Part shown: positions 1-9,575 of the stretch, piece by piece
Layout of the letters: the number at the start of each line of letters is the position of its first letter
How positions within the stretch are numbered: the stretch's first letter is position 1
Source: Barthelona sp. PCE
Lineage: Eukaryota > Metamonada: BaSk clade
Direction: 5' to 3'
DNA length: 64,000 nucleotides
NCBI GenBank assembly: GCA_040285745.1
Contig: JAUFOR010000001.1
Coordinates: 1,054,001 to 1,118,000, forward strand
Made by a program: the position numbers and the translations under genes
Notes under the pieces: generated by a model
Seen by the model: only the letters and a program-made list of their open reading frames with translations
The model's database searches: none
Told to the model about the DNA's origin: nothing

Positions 1-3000
1 TTATCAAAGTCCTCAACATGACTGAACTCCTTCTCGATGACGGTAACAAGCACTTTTAGATAAGTGTTTTGAATGTGGTGTTGTACCTGTTCGTATGCAA
101 ACTCCATGGCGTTTCTGGCCAGCTCAGAGTTATCGTCCACCTTCACCGGTTGAACAACGCGTGGCTCAACGACGCGCACAGGTAGTTTCAAGAACATACT
201 TGCCTTTCCATAAGGCTGAACCACGCCATCAGATATAGCATCCTTTACGTTCATCTGATTGCTAAGGATCTTAATCTGCAGCGTGACCTTGCTGGGGGTA
301 TCACTCATGGTCTGGATCTCGCTCAAGAAGTCAAAGACCGTATTGGTCCAGGGATTGGGCAACGTAAACTGACAGCGGCTTCTCTGGTCGTATGGTCCAA
401 CAGTTTTGAGCACCTGGATGGTGAAAAGTACACCCTCTCTGAGAAGGTTACGTTGTTTAGATTCAATAAGGAGGAGACGGAAGTCGATTTCGCTTAGTAG
501 AATAGGACGGTTACGCTTAATTGTGAGAGATCCCAAAAAGAAACCGAGGGCTGTGAATGCGCTACGCAATTCGTTTCTGTTTTCATCAGAAATATTAAAT
601 CCGCTCATAAAGTCAGTGAAGAAAACCGTATGTACAAGGGCGAACACAACAGCTTTGATTTCTTGGATCATTTCGACGTCTGACTTTGTAATGTTCAGTA
701 CCAAACTAATGAAGCGCTTGATATTTTTCTCCTTGATTACACGATGCAGTACAATGGCCTGCGCAACGAACTTACGCAGATCAACATCGTTCCGGTAGAT
801 GTCAAAGACTTCCGGTGCAATAGCAGCAGAATTATCTGCAGCGAGTCTGTTGAGAGCATGACGCAATCTATCGCGCTTAGCTTCTGTTGAGCACACGAAC
901 GTGACACCACCTCGCTTAACCATATCCTCAACGCAATCAGCAAAGTTGAACTCCTGACGAAGGGCGTCGATGTTGAGCACTGTATTGCTGATAGAGAACC
1001 GGGAACCAATTATTTCAACGTATTCACGATGGTCCGGAGGCGGTAGCGTGTAGCTGGAAGCAACAGCCTCACTTAAATGGAACTGTAAAACATCCTTCGC
1101 AGCAGGATCAAGCCAGAGCAAATATAGATGTTTGATGTTCGACTTTGTGAGCCTGAAGTACATGCGGAATGTTTCAAAGAGACCTTTGTCAATATTGACG
1201 AGTCCCTCCTGTTGAAAGATGTATGCAATGACGTGCTGGTAGTTGTCGAGCATAGGCTTGAGAGCCTCGATAAGATAAAAGAGATACCACTTCAAATTAC
1301 CATTATACTTGAGGAGCTCAGCCGAGAACAGCTTTTGGAAGTAAGGGAAGTAATTCTTTGGCATAGTCTTATGTTGGAAACAGAAGCCAGTGACAAGACC
1401 GAGTACTTTAACATGTTCCAACTCGAGCTGATGCAGATTCGAGAGGACGCTAATCAGCTCCTTCAAGAACGGCTCAGTGAGTTGTGACACGTTTAGAATG
1501 CTATGTGCAGGTAACTGATTTGAAACAAAAGCCTGCACACTCAGAGGTGCGTTCTTTTGCTGGTCAAACTGGGATCCACTAACCATCAAATACAGTCTGT
1601 GCATGTACACCACAACCTTCATAGAGTCGCTAATCTTCTGATCCACATTGTTGTGGAGGAACTTCCAGATGGCTTTTATGGACGGGTATGAGAAGTGTCT
1701 ATAGAATTGGATGAGATAAATGAGAAAAGATTCGAGAACACGGTAGTACTGACGCTGCTTATATCGATCAGCATAGAATGTTGGGCTGGACAGCGTGATG
1801 TTGGACTCGGGGATGGGGAACATATGTGGGAGAAGCCTTTCAATGTTGAGAAAAGACTTGCTCACACCCCACATCAAGGCGTCGAATGAGAATGTTCGAT
1901 CAGAGGACTGTAAAGCCATAACCAACATGTTATATTTCTTTAAGAACTCGAATGCACGCTGACGCTGCTTATCTGGGGGTTGGAACAGCTTAACAACTGC
2001 ATGTAGTAAAAGAACAGGCTGGGACTTGTGGAGTTCTTCGATAAATCGCGTATCCGTCTCCGAGGAGAGTTTTGCCTTCATCAGAGTCGGTGAGTCGTTA
2101 AGAAATGACAAGTACATAGCGGTGTAGTGGGTGAAACAATCCTTCAAAATGTCATTACCGTTCTTCCATACGTCGAGGCATTTAGCCAAACTCAGAAGAA
2201 CGTTCTTTGGGCTTTTCTTCACAAGTGAAATGAAGAGGTACTGTTGGGCACGCTTACTGTACACAGTGTTGAGCAAATTCACTATGAATTCCATGAAACA
2301 TGGGAAACGTGCGATTGAGTATGGATCTCCAGGCGTCACGTCAACATCGACGACCAAGCTGCTGTTTCGGTCAACATCTGACGCCTCAAGCAGCGCAATG
2401 AGGTCAGTAATGCTGTCGCTGTGCTGCAAGATGCTGCGGAAAATAAGATCGTGTATCCGGGCGTTGTTGAAGCGATAGGTAAAGAAGGTGGTCAGATTCA
2501 AGCGGCGCTTCATCGCTCTCATCAGGTTGTTAAGGAAGGTGGATACAGAAGCGATACTCATGACACGCTGGTGACTGTTATCCAGATGCTTCCACAGCAG
2601 AGCTTCCTCTGACTCTTCCGGCCACCGTATGTCCTTCAAGATATCACGGATCTGATCCAGACACTTGTGCAGGTCGTTACGGTCAATATTTGGGTTTTTG
2701 GAGAGGTAAATTTCAACATGCTCGAGCAAAGAAAGAATATTCACACCATCCTTGTAAGTGAGCTCTCTTAGGTTGCTGAGGTTCTTTAACACAATTGGAG
2801 CCTGTAACTCTTGCTCCTTGAGGAGGATACCAGTGTGAATGCAGTTTGCAGTCTCAATGAATTCACCCACACGTGGCTTGAATGATGAACAGTCCACTGT
2901 CTGAACAGGAATGTAGAAGGGGTTGTAGTTCATAAAGAGCTGCTGATCTAATGAATAAAAGTAGATTATCTCGTTACTGAGCTTATTAAAGTCAACCTGT

Positions 3001-3467
3001 TTCATGAGATCTGGTTTGGAGAATAACGCCTTTGCGAGCTTGTTACCCTGGATATAAATCCCTTCCAGGTTGGCCAGGTGAATGTCCATGAAGCAAAATG
3101 CAAGTATAAGCTGAGTTGTGACGTCGAGCTGGAGATGATGCACTAATCTTTCAAGGAGGTTAGTTACTGGGGTCTTAATGATGACAAGCGCCCTATAGAT
3201 GATCGATGAGATGTTGGGAAACTGATACAATTGTTCCAAACATTCCTTTAATTGTCTAAGAAGAGCGTTTGGTTCGTACTTCTCTGTTACAGAAGGCAGG
3301 TGTGTATTTGCAAATGGTAATAGATTAAATATGATCAAATCCGACAGTTGTTGATCTCCAACAATGTTTAACGGATCTTTAAGAAGCGATAAGTCCGCTT
3401 CTTCAGGTTGATCGTTAATGCATGAGCACCAATATGATATTTGGGTGTTTGCGGCAACTGCTAGCAT
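1..3467 (-). CDS. CNOT1: CCR4-NOT scaffold subunit NOT1 (CNOT1), N-terminal part; 3' end off the window
   Basis: NOT1 is the scaffold of the cytoplasmic CCR4-NOT deadenylase. Reading the minus strand from the ATG at 3467 gives about 1155 uninterrupted codons to the window edge, with no frameshift. The first ~900 residues are helical repeats without clear motifs. Near the left edge, LTIKRNRPILLSEIDFRLLL and LPNPWTNTVFDFLSEI match the CAF1-binding MIF4G region of CNOT1 (NRPIL..D.D.K.LLLE; PPNPW...I...L.E). After that comes an AMEFAYEQVQ segment like the start of the CAF40-binding domain. Human CNOT1 has about 2376 residues, so the NOT-box half lies outside the window. The divergent neighbour is NSA2. 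The family call is firm from the MIF4G motifs; the N-terminal half alone would be unrecognisable. Confidence 0.85.
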   Translation of the reverse strand, partial: MLAVAANTQISYWCSCINDQPEEADLSLLKDPLNIVGDQQLSDLIIFNLLPFANTHLPSVTEKYEPNALLRQLKECLEQLYQFPNISSIIYRALVIIKTPVTNLLERLVHHLQLDVTTQLILAFCFMDIHLANLEGIYIQGNKLAKALFSKPDLMKQVDFNKLSNEIIYFYSLDQQLFMNYNPFYIPVQTVDCSSFKPRVGEFIETANCIHTGILLKEQELQAPIVLKNLSNLRELTYKDGVNILSLLEHVEIYLSKNPNIDRNDLHKCLDQIRDILKDIRWPEESEEALLWKHLDNSHQRVMSIASVSTFLNNLMRAMKRRLNLTTFFTYRFNNARIHDLIFRSILQHSDSITDLIALLEASDVDRNSSLVVDVDVTPGDPYSIARFPCFMEFIVNLLNTVYSKRAQQYLFISLVKKSPKNVLLSLAKCLDVWKNGNDILKDCFTHYTAMYLSFLNDSPTLMKAKLSSETDTRFIEELHKSQPVLLLHAVVKLFQPPDKQRQRAFEFLKKYNMLVMALQSSDRTFSFDALMWGVSKSFLNIERLLPHMFPIPESNITLSSPTFYADRYKQRQYYRVLESFLIYLIQFYRHFSYPSIKAIWKFLHNNVDQKISDSMKVVVYMHRLYLMVSGSQFDQQKNAPLSVQAFVSNQLPAHSILNVSQLTEPFLKELISVLSNLHQLELEHVKVLGLVTGFCFQHKTMPKNYFPYFQKLFSAELLKYNGNLKWYLFYLIEALKPMLDNYQHVIAYIFQQEGLVNIDKGLFETFRMYFRLTKSNIKHLYLLWLDPAAKDVLQFHLSEAVASSYTLPPPDHREYVEIIGSRFSISNTVLNIDALRQEFNFADCVEDMVKRGGVTFVCSTEAKRDRLRHALNRLAADNSAAIAPEVFDIYRNDVDLRKFVAQAIVLHRVIKEKNIKRFISLVLNITKSDVEMIQEIKAVVFALVHTVFFTDFMSGFNISDENRNELRSAFTALGFFLGSLTIKRNRPILLSEIDFRLLLIESKQRNLLREGVLFTIQVLKTVGPYDQRSRCQFTLPNPWTNTVFDFLSEIQTMSDTPSKVTLQIKILSNQMNVKDAISDGVVQPYGKASMFLKLPVRVVEPRVVQPVKVDDNSELARNAMEFAYEQVQHHIQNTYLKVLVTVIEKEFSHVEDFD

Positions 3468-3663
3468 AAGTTTTCACAAAAAATAGCAATATTGACGCAA
3501 AAAAAAGGGAAATGTGTATAAATACATTTTTTTATTAAAAATACATGGCCCACTAACTAACAAACTCTAAAATACGTGGGTGTACAAGATATGAAAACAA
3601 GTAGAGTGTTCCTAACTCACTGTTGCATTTTTTCCTACTTTTCTAACACGATTTTTGCACTAG

Positions 3664-4440
3664 ATGCCTCAGCACAACTACATTGAAAGGTGGCAGAAGG
3701 AGTACGGCAGACGACATGACTTTGAAGAGCGTCACAGAAAGAAGGAAGCCAGAAAGAACAAAGTTATTGCCACCAAATCCAAGAAATTGCTCGGTCTAAA
3801 GGCTAAACTATATAACAAACAACGTTTCAAGGAGAAGGTTGCTATGAAAAAGCTTGTTCAAGCTCACGAGAAAAAAGACACAAAGCACAAGATCCAGGAT
3901 CCCAACACTGCACTACCTGCGTACCTGTTGGACAGAGAACGCATTGCCAGATCACAGACTCTTTCCAACAATCTTCGTCAGAAGAGAAAGGAACGTTCTT
4001 CTAAGTGGGATGTTCCAATCCCTAAGGTTAAGCCTATGGCTGACGACGAGGTCTTTGCTATTATCCGTTCTGGTAAAAGAAAGAGGAGGACGTGGAAACG
4101 TAAGGTAACAAAGATGACTTTTGTAGGTGATAATTACGTTCGTAAACATCCTAAATACGAACGTTTCATTCGCCCTGCTTCACTGCGTCTCAGAAAGGCG
4201 AACGTAACACATCCACAGCTCCAAGCTACTTTTTCGCTTCCCATCGTCAAGGTCGTTGAAAATCCAAGTGGAACCACACACACAACGCTCGGTATGTTGA
4301 CAAAGGGTACCATTATTGAGGTTAATGTTGCAGATTTGGGCCTTGTGACTCAGTCTGGTAAGGTTGTCTGGTCTAAGTATGCACAGATTATGAACAAGCC
4401 TGAATTAGATGGTTACGTTAATGCTTTATTGTTGGTGTAA
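3664..4440 (+). CDS. NSA2: Ribosome biogenesis protein NSA2
   Basis: NSA2 is a nucleolar assembly factor of pre-60S ribosomal particles, needed for 27S rRNA processing. The 258-residue product is full length (family about 260). It is collinear with human NSA2 throughout: basic N-terminus, LGLKAKLYNKQR, PAYLLDRE, a KWDVPIPKV stretch, the KYERFIRP block, THPQLQATFSLPI and the C-terminal NALLLV. The residues GTIIEVNVADLGLVTQSGKV form the eS8-like beta domain. The ATG gives the expected MPQ start. A sequence resembling a 3' splice site (TTCTAACACG...CACTAG) ends just before the ATG at 3641-3663, but no matching donor is evident. It is one of three ribosome assembly genes in the window, with KRI1 and UTP25. 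Confidence 0.97.
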   Translation: MPQHNYIERWQKEYGRRHDFEERHRKKEARKNKVIATKSKKLLGLKAKLYNKQRFKEKVAMKKLVQAHEKKDTKHKIQDPNTALPAYLLDRERIARSQTLSNNLRQKRKERSSKWDVPIPKVKPMADDEVFAIIRSGKRKRRTWKRKVTKMTFVGDNYVRKHPKYERFIRPASLRLRKANVTHPQLQATFSLPIVKVVENPSGTTHTTLGMLTKGTIIEVNVADLGLVTQSGKVVWSKYAQIMNKPELDGYVNALLLV

Positions 4441-4496
4441 CTTGTTTTTAGTCATCAATGGAATAAAAATATCTTCAATTTTCTTTTACTATTTAT

Positions 4497-5051
4497 TTAC
4501 TTCTGATGACAGAATAATTGAAAATGATTTTGCAGTTTTGGATTCTTGTGAAGGAGTGGACTCATGATCTGTGAGTATTGAACGGATTCTGGTACCACGA
4601 CATTGCTTGAGTGTTGTACAACTGGTGTCAACTTGGTGTCTTTATCGAGTTGGTACCGTATTAAGGGTGTTATCGATGTGATATCATCTGTATTGGTGCT
4701 TTTGCGTGATACTAAGGGTGTTACATGACCATGACTGATTCTTTGAACCGCTCTGTCCACTGCCACCTGAGTTTGCAGTTCTTTGCATATAATACTCATC
4801 TTTTCTGTCTCATTTGCGTTTAAAACTTGATCTACAGCATTTCTAGGCAAATTTTTGACTGGAGTTCCGAAATTTGAGTTGATTTTACCCCCTATGTTGC
4901 CGTCATCGGTCGATAAGCTATTTTTGGAGCTGTTAGCTTCATTTTCCCTGCAAATCAAGTAGCATAACGTTTGATTCATAACAGGTAGTGGCATATTGCT
5001 GTTAGATCCTGATTTGTTGTTGCTTTTGGACCCCAACATGCTTTTGGACAT
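4497..5051 (-). CDS. Hypothetical low-complexity protein, 184 aa
   Basis: I do not recognise this protein. The ATG-started frame encodes 184 residues rich in Ser, Asn, Thr and Val. Its start is Ser/Asn-rich (SKSMLGSKSNNKSGSNSN), and there are scattered Thr-Pro/Val motifs such as NFGTPVKN, HVTPLV and SITPLIR. The recurring (V/I)TPL pattern (HVTPLV, SITPLI, KLTPVV, IMSPLL) suggests short linear motifs or phosphosites in a disordered protein. No membrane segment or signal peptide is visible. It converges on NSA2 with 56 bp between stops and is followed upstream by a 210-bp AT-rich gap. Because composition alone supports it, a chance ORF cannot be excluded, though 184 codons open in this base composition is unlikely. 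Confidence 0.55.
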   Translation of the reverse strand: MSKSMLGSKSNNKSGSNSNMPLPVMNQTLCYLICRENEANSSKNSLSTDDGNIGGKINSNFGTPVKNLPRNAVDQVLNANETEKMSIICKELQTQVAVDRAVQRISHGHVTPLVSRKSTNTDDITSITPLIRYQLDKDTKLTPVVQHSSNVVVPESVQYSQIMSPLLHKNPKLQNHFQLFCHQK

Positions 5052-5261
5052 TATTTCATCAAATCAAGATGGAGAAGAGGTTATGTAGAGGGAAACAAAA
5101 TAGCGTATTCTATTTTTTTCATCTTCTCAAATTTTTAAAAAGTGTTGAATGTTGTAATATAGAGGTTAAACTTGGGCCAAAGAGTTATAGTGTTGAAAAC
5201 AATATCATTTGGATTTTTTATTTTGTTTGCAGATGAGGCTTTCTTGCAACATATATGGTCA

Positions 5262-7085
5262 TTACCACCTCTTCAATACATCAATCACACTACTAACGGG
5301 GATGTAGATGCTGTATTCTTTTAGTATAGCAATTAAATTAATCTGCCTCTCATTAACTATGCATTCTGAGTTATTTGTACTGAAAAATGCCTCCTGAACG
5401 CACACGTTGAACCCATTCAGTTCCAGGTCTGCGGTTGAAAATACGCCAGCTCTTGGACTGAAGAACTGGTTGAGGTGTGTTGTGTTAAAGGGAATCTGAG
5501 TATCTACAATATTAATAGATGCACCATTGAATTTGCACAATTGATCGGCACACACAAATATATTATCATCAACAAAGCAGAATGGTAATCCAACAGGAAA
5601 AGGTACTTGATATTTAGATATGCTTTGTGACACTGAATCGATTACCCAGAGCTCAGGATTAGCTAAATCGAACGAAATTATGGCTTGTAAAGGGTTATAC
5701 TTATTGACTGTTACATAACAGAAGCAATTATCTAATAGGGGGGCAGTTAAAATATAGTCAACACACAATTTTCTTTCATCAAGGACACACACAACAACAC
5801 CTTCTCCTGCAATCCACACAACATTTCCCTCCCATTCGATATCACTGAAGTTCATTCCAGGCTCAAAAAAATATTCTGTATTGTTTATGATTAAAACTTC
5901 CTCATGAATTGACACATGGAATTTTCGGTCAAAAAAGCCATAGTTATTGTGTTTTGGCAAGATGTGGAATAATTGTTCGTTGTTTTCGTGATACGAATGT
6001 GTTTCATCTGGATGATTCAGCACGTAGCGGAAGAAAATGTTTTCTCCGTTGAGTTCAGGATCGAAATCGACCAATAAATTTTCGCATCCATCATGAACTG
6101 CGAATAAGATCGCTTTTTCACTCATAAGATCAAAGAAAATCAAATAATTAGGGTTATGTAGCGCCACAATTGATGGGTAAAACTCATTCCAAGCCAAAAC
6201 GCTGTTTGCTGCAAGCGAAATGCTTCCTGCTCTTGATTGACAGATCATTACTGGTATGGCCCTTGTCCCATATGCCGCATACACATGGGCACCGAAACTA
6301 AGAATATTGGAAAATGCTAAACAGCAAGTATTACGAATATTGGCGTTCTTTAACAGCGCTGCTTTTCTTTTTGAATAGTATTCAAGAAAATATAGCTCAT
6401 TATCAACACTTACCACTGAATTGTTTTTCTTTTTTATATCAAAACTTTGGGATAGTTCTTCTATGTGCACCCCATTTTTGATTTTTATCAACAGTCTGTC
6501 ACTAATATCATCAACAGAATTGACCACAATTGTTGGGATTCCTGTTCCCAATACATGTTGCAATCTGATCTTACTCTTCTTAAAACCTAAAGGAGTGAAA
6601 GCAATTTGTTCATCATTGAGATACATTGCCTGCAGCTCATTGTCTCTTTCAACTATTGGAACATGGGTACTGAATACTTTGCAGTTTAGTGGTTGAATGA
6701 ACCCAGTATCCACATTCAAAGAAAATAATTGATTGTCATCTGCAAATACACAGAACTTGTTCTCAAATACAAAGAATACTGAATCATTAGGAATTTCTAT
6801 ACTTACAGTTTTGTCATGCTCTAGTAAACGATATTTATGACTGTATGAAAAAAAATCCAATATGCCATAGGTTGCGTTCGAAACTAAAAAATTCCCTCCT
6901 ATACATTGTATCAGCTTTTCAACAGGGGCAGGAAGCTTCAAAGTGTGTGATGAAATGGGTTTTAATGCGAAACTTTCCCTCAATTCATACATACTGTCAC
7001 GATCAGGATGCAAAGTTACGAAAAGACTATCCCTATATTCAAAAGAGCCAATTGAAGTTGGTACACATTGATTAAAGCGAGGCAT
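5262..7085 (-). CDS. MPR-family beta-propeller-like protein, copy A (607 aa)
   Basis: This protein belongs to no family I can name. It has two relatives in this window (28922-30990 and 46281-48158), which share the MPR N-terminus, length and layout. The sequence is rich in short beta-strand-like units with aromatic residues (FVFENKFCVFADDNQLFSLN; VVWIAGEGVVVCVLDE), as in degenerate propeller repeats, but there are no canonical GH/WD pairs. Residues YNPLQAIISFD and ILKEYSIYIPVSSVIDVL align with YNPMMAVIPKD and ILQQCEFFPVSSI of copy C. No signal peptide or membrane segment is seen. The first ATG (7085) gives MPRFN; an upstream in-frame TTG was ignored. It lies in tandem with the 278-aa protein downstream of it in coordinates. 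Function unknown. Confidence 0.8.
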   Translation of the reverse strand: MPRFNQCVPTSIGSFEYRDSLFVTLHPDRDSMYELRESFALKPISSHTLKLPAPVEKLIQCIGGNFLVSNATYGILDFFSYSHKYRLLEHDKTVSIEIPNDSVFFVFENKFCVFADDNQLFSLNVDTGFIQPLNCKVFSTHVPIVERDNELQAMYLNDEQIAFTPLGFKKSKIRLQHVLGTGIPTIVVNSVDDISDRLLIKIKNGVHIEELSQSFDIKKKNNSVVSVDNELYFLEYYSKRKAALLKNANIRNTCCLAFSNILSFGAHVYAAYGTRAIPVMICQSRAGSISLAANSVLAWNEFYPSIVALHNPNYLIFFDLMSEKAILFAVHDGCENLLVDFDPELNGENIFFRYVLNHPDETHSYHENNEQLFHILPKHNNYGFFDRKFHVSIHEEVLIINNTEYFFEPGMNFSDIEWEGNVVWIAGEGVVVCVLDERKLCVDYILTAPLLDNCFCYVTVNKYNPLQAIISFDLANPELWVIDSVSQSISKYQVPFPVGLPFCFVDDNIFVCADQLCKFNGASINIVDTQIPFNTTHLNQFFSPRAGVFSTADLELNGFNVCVQEAFFSTNNSECIVNERQINLIAILKEYSIYIPVSSVIDVLKRW

Positions 7086-7190
7086 TAGGACGCAAAAGCC
7101 GCACAAATCCCCAAATTAAAGCATATATTGGTAGTAATGGTAAAGAAAGAAAAATCACTATTTTATTAACATTGAAGAACATTTAATCAT

Positions 7191-8027
7191 TTAATTAGGA
7201 TATTGAACAAACTCAATCATTCCACTGTCCGATTTCCTGCACTTACCAAAGCCTAACTCTTTCCAGTTTGATTGTATTTTCGCCGCATCAAAAGCCACTC
7301 CGTTTGGTTGATTTGATTGGTTATCATTAAACTCACGAAGCCCAATCAAAATCTGACTGTCACGGCAGGCAGCAAATGACTTCTCATACAAAACACCATC
7401 AATGGTTACATTTTTCCATTCCATTTCACCATCATCAAAAGCTTCATTTGAAACGGTATCAAAGATCTTCGTAGGGTCTTCATCTGATGCGACGCGGAAG
7501 TATCGGCCAGTAAAATCACTTGCAATCTCATCAACACACATACAGAATGCATCGTTCCTAAATACATTCTTGTTTACCAGATTTCTACCTTCAGTTTGTT
7601 TAATTTGCATCACTAACAGCTCGCCACACATGCCACCTGCGCAGACGAAGCCATCAACCAAATTACCATGGCTAACTGCAAAACCATAGGTTTCTTCTTC
7701 AAATCTGTATGATTCTACATCATAAACACAAGTTCCACTCAAACCATCGTGTACACTGTGTCCATAGTGACTTCCAAGAACCACATACCCATCATCTGAC
7801 ATATGGTACCAGACATTGTAACCTGTAACTTTAAAGTCTGAAATTGTCCTGTAACTGGAGAGCTCTGGATCAAATCGAAGAACAAGAGCATTTCCTCCCC
7901 CGTAAATAAGTACGTATTCTCTTGATAACGACATTGTAGCATCATAGATATTACCTGAGAAATCACTTTCGATAATTTGTGAAGTGCGCTTGTTGGATTG
8001 GGGGTTTTCAGGTACTAATGTGGGCAT
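7191..8027 (-). CDS. Hypothetical beta-propeller-like protein, 278 aa
   Basis: This is an ATG-started, full-length frame of 278 residues with no family I can name. It shows repeated strand-turn-strand units: EYVLIYGGGNALVLRFDPEL, GYVVLGSHYGHSVHDG, DGFVCAGGMCGELLVMQI and GRYFRVASDEDPTKIFDTVS. The spacing is about 40-45 residues, as in WD-type or Kelch-like propellers, though key motif residues are poorly kept. There is no signal peptide or transmembrane segment. It lies 105 bp upstream of MPR copy A on the same strand and may share ancestry with that group. The leader contains TTTTTTCACC, resembling the promoter motif seen before other genes here. Propeller fold is inference; existence as a gene is well supported. 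Confidence 0.7.
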   Translation of the reverse strand: MPTLVPENPQSNKRTSQIIESDFSGNIYDATMSLSREYVLIYGGGNALVLRFDPELSSYRTISDFKVTGYNVWYHMSDDGYVVLGSHYGHSVHDGLSGTCVYDVESYRFEEETYGFAVSHGNLVDGFVCAGGMCGELLVMQIKQTEGRNLVNKNVFRNDAFCMCVDEIASDFTGRYFRVASDEDPTKIFDTVSNEAFDDGEMEWKNVTIDGVLYEKSFAACRDSQILIGLREFNDNQSNQPNGVAFDAAKIQSNWKELGFGKCRKSDSGMIEFVQYPN

Positions 8028-8101
8028 TATGCTTAAAAAAGATTAAAAAATGTTGAAATAGGTGAAAAAAGTTGATAAAGAAATTTCAAGAAAAAATCAA
8101 T

Positions 8102-9508
8102 TTACATGAATTGAAGGAATAGCATGAGTTCTTGAGTGTCTTCCAACACGTTCATGATGCGCACAGTCTCGTCTCCAGCACCCAAATCGTACCTTTTAGT
8201 CTCCAACTTTGCAAAACAGTGATACAATCTTCCTAAAATGGCAGACACTATTTGATCTTCTGAACTAGACCATAGATAGGCAGTCTCCTTCGGCGCATGT
8301 TCGCTTGACTGCGAAAAAACATGTCTATTAATCAAACCGTCAGCAAAGAGTAAATTCAAACGCGCAGTGCTTTCATTAGGAGAGGCTACAATTAATTTTT
8401 CTACATGCATTGTTGAGAATTTCTGTGATGTCTGTCGCATGAAAAGTCCACATATACGTGAAGCAACGTCTCCATATATATCAGAAATGATTCTGCGGAG
8501 CATTGATATTCTCCAGTATTCAACGAGCTCTTTGTACTGGATAATGATATCGTTTTCTTCAGTCTTCTCAATGCAAAACGTAGGAATATACGAAAGGGTA
8601 GTGAAATCTTCTTCATTGTACGGTATTCTTCGTTGAACAAGATTGTTAATGATATCTTGGACTCTTATATTTATCACAAAGTCTGTTTTCATTCGACCAA
8701 CGCCGCCGTGTAGATCATATATGTAATCGATGCTGGTTGCGCTCTCTTTTAGATAGTTCGTTTGGAATCGATCTCCCGTGTGATGCATTAGTGCGTAATC
8801 CATTAAATGTACATGCAGCGATGCCATGCGGACCTGGGAGGGGACCATGGTCTCGAAGCGGGTGTCTGTAAAGCGCTTCAGCATTATCATTCTCATCTTT
8901 GCAACAAAAAATTTATGATTAATCGTCACACGACAGTTATCCACTTCAATCTCTGGGACTTGGCCCTCCTCGAGTATATCCTCGTTGTCCTGTGTGTACT
9001 GCATCTTAAATGTATCATTGACATTAATAGGGCTGATAGTCTTGAGTAGCTGCTCCTCAATCATCATAGTGATTACACTATCCACGTCTTTGATGTTCTC
9101 CAAGCGCTTGGATAGGTTTGTTTTTGTGTCAGGCCCCATGGAATTGATACTATTAATGATTGTTGAAAATTTTTCAATATCGTTCGGGTAGTACTGTTTT
9201 AATACATCATGTCTCATGGAAAAACAGCGACGGAGAATGCACAAATCCGGCATGAAATAATACTTAATGTCTCGATCACGTTTGTTAGAAGTAAGACGAT
9301 TGTCAATGGCTTGAATGATTTCAAAACATAATAAAACACTCAATGCCTGTTGGACCACGACAGGATCCTGATCGTATAACACCTGCATAATGTTTTTGAG
9401 GCTCATACCTTCGGAATTCAACAATAAAAGCCCAACAAGTGCAGTTCTTACATCAAACTCATTTTGCAAGATCGTGATGCACAACGATCTCTTCGCCTCG
9501 TCAATCAT
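8102..9508 (-). CDS. POLR3C: DNA-directed RNA polymerase III subunit RPC3 (RPC82/POLR3C)
   Basis: RPC3 is part of the Pol III-specific RPC3/6/7 trimer used in initiation at tRNA and 5S genes. The product has 468 residues (human POLR3C is 534). The N-terminus (MIDEAKRSLCITILQNEFD...ALVGLLLL) fits the first winged helix of the RPC82 family. The C-terminal stretch around residues 330-440 aligns well with human POLR3C: SDIYGDVASRICGLFMRQ (human QERFGSRCARIFRLVLQK), then KLIVASPNESTARLNLLFAD and SEHAPKETAYLWSS (human DHAPSRTFYLY). A terminal helix follows, containing RLYHCFAKLETKRY. The ATG at 9508 is used because the longer frame begins with TTG. The ankyrin gene starts 67 bp away on the other strand, so a short divergent promoter is shared. 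Confidence 0.85.
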   Translation of the reverse strand: MIDEAKRSLCITILQNEFDVRTALVGLLLLNSEGMSLKNIMQVLYDQDPVVVQQALSVLLCFEIIQAIDNRLTSNKRDRDIKYYFMPDLCILRRCFSMRHDVLKQYYPNDIEKFSTIINSINSMGPDTKTNLSKRLENIKDVDSVITMMIEEQLLKTISPINVNDTFKMQYTQDNEDILEEGQVPEIEVDNCRVTINHKFFVAKMRMIMLKRFTDTRFETMVPSQVRMASLHVHLMDYALMHHTGDRFQTNYLKESATSIDYIYDLHGGVGRMKTDFVINIRVQDIINNLVQRRIPYNEEDFTTLSYIPTFCIEKTEENDIIIQYKELVEYWRISMLRRIISDIYGDVASRICGLFMRQTSQKFSTMHVEKLIVASPNESTARLNLLFADGLINRHVFSQSSEHAPKETAYLWSSSEDQIVSAILGRLYHCFAKLETKRYDLGAGDETVRIMNVLEDTQELMLFLQFM

Positions 9509-9575
9509 TGTCAAGTTGAAAAGGATCAAAAGTTGCTTTACAAATTTTTTATGTTAACGCTTGATGTTGTAGTTT

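Noticed and set aside
3641-3663. 3' splice-like block TTCTAACACG...CACTAG just before the NSA2 ATG
   Set aside because: NSA2 is complete from the ATG, and no GTATGT-type donor at a sensible distance was found; possibly a leader intron but not supported.
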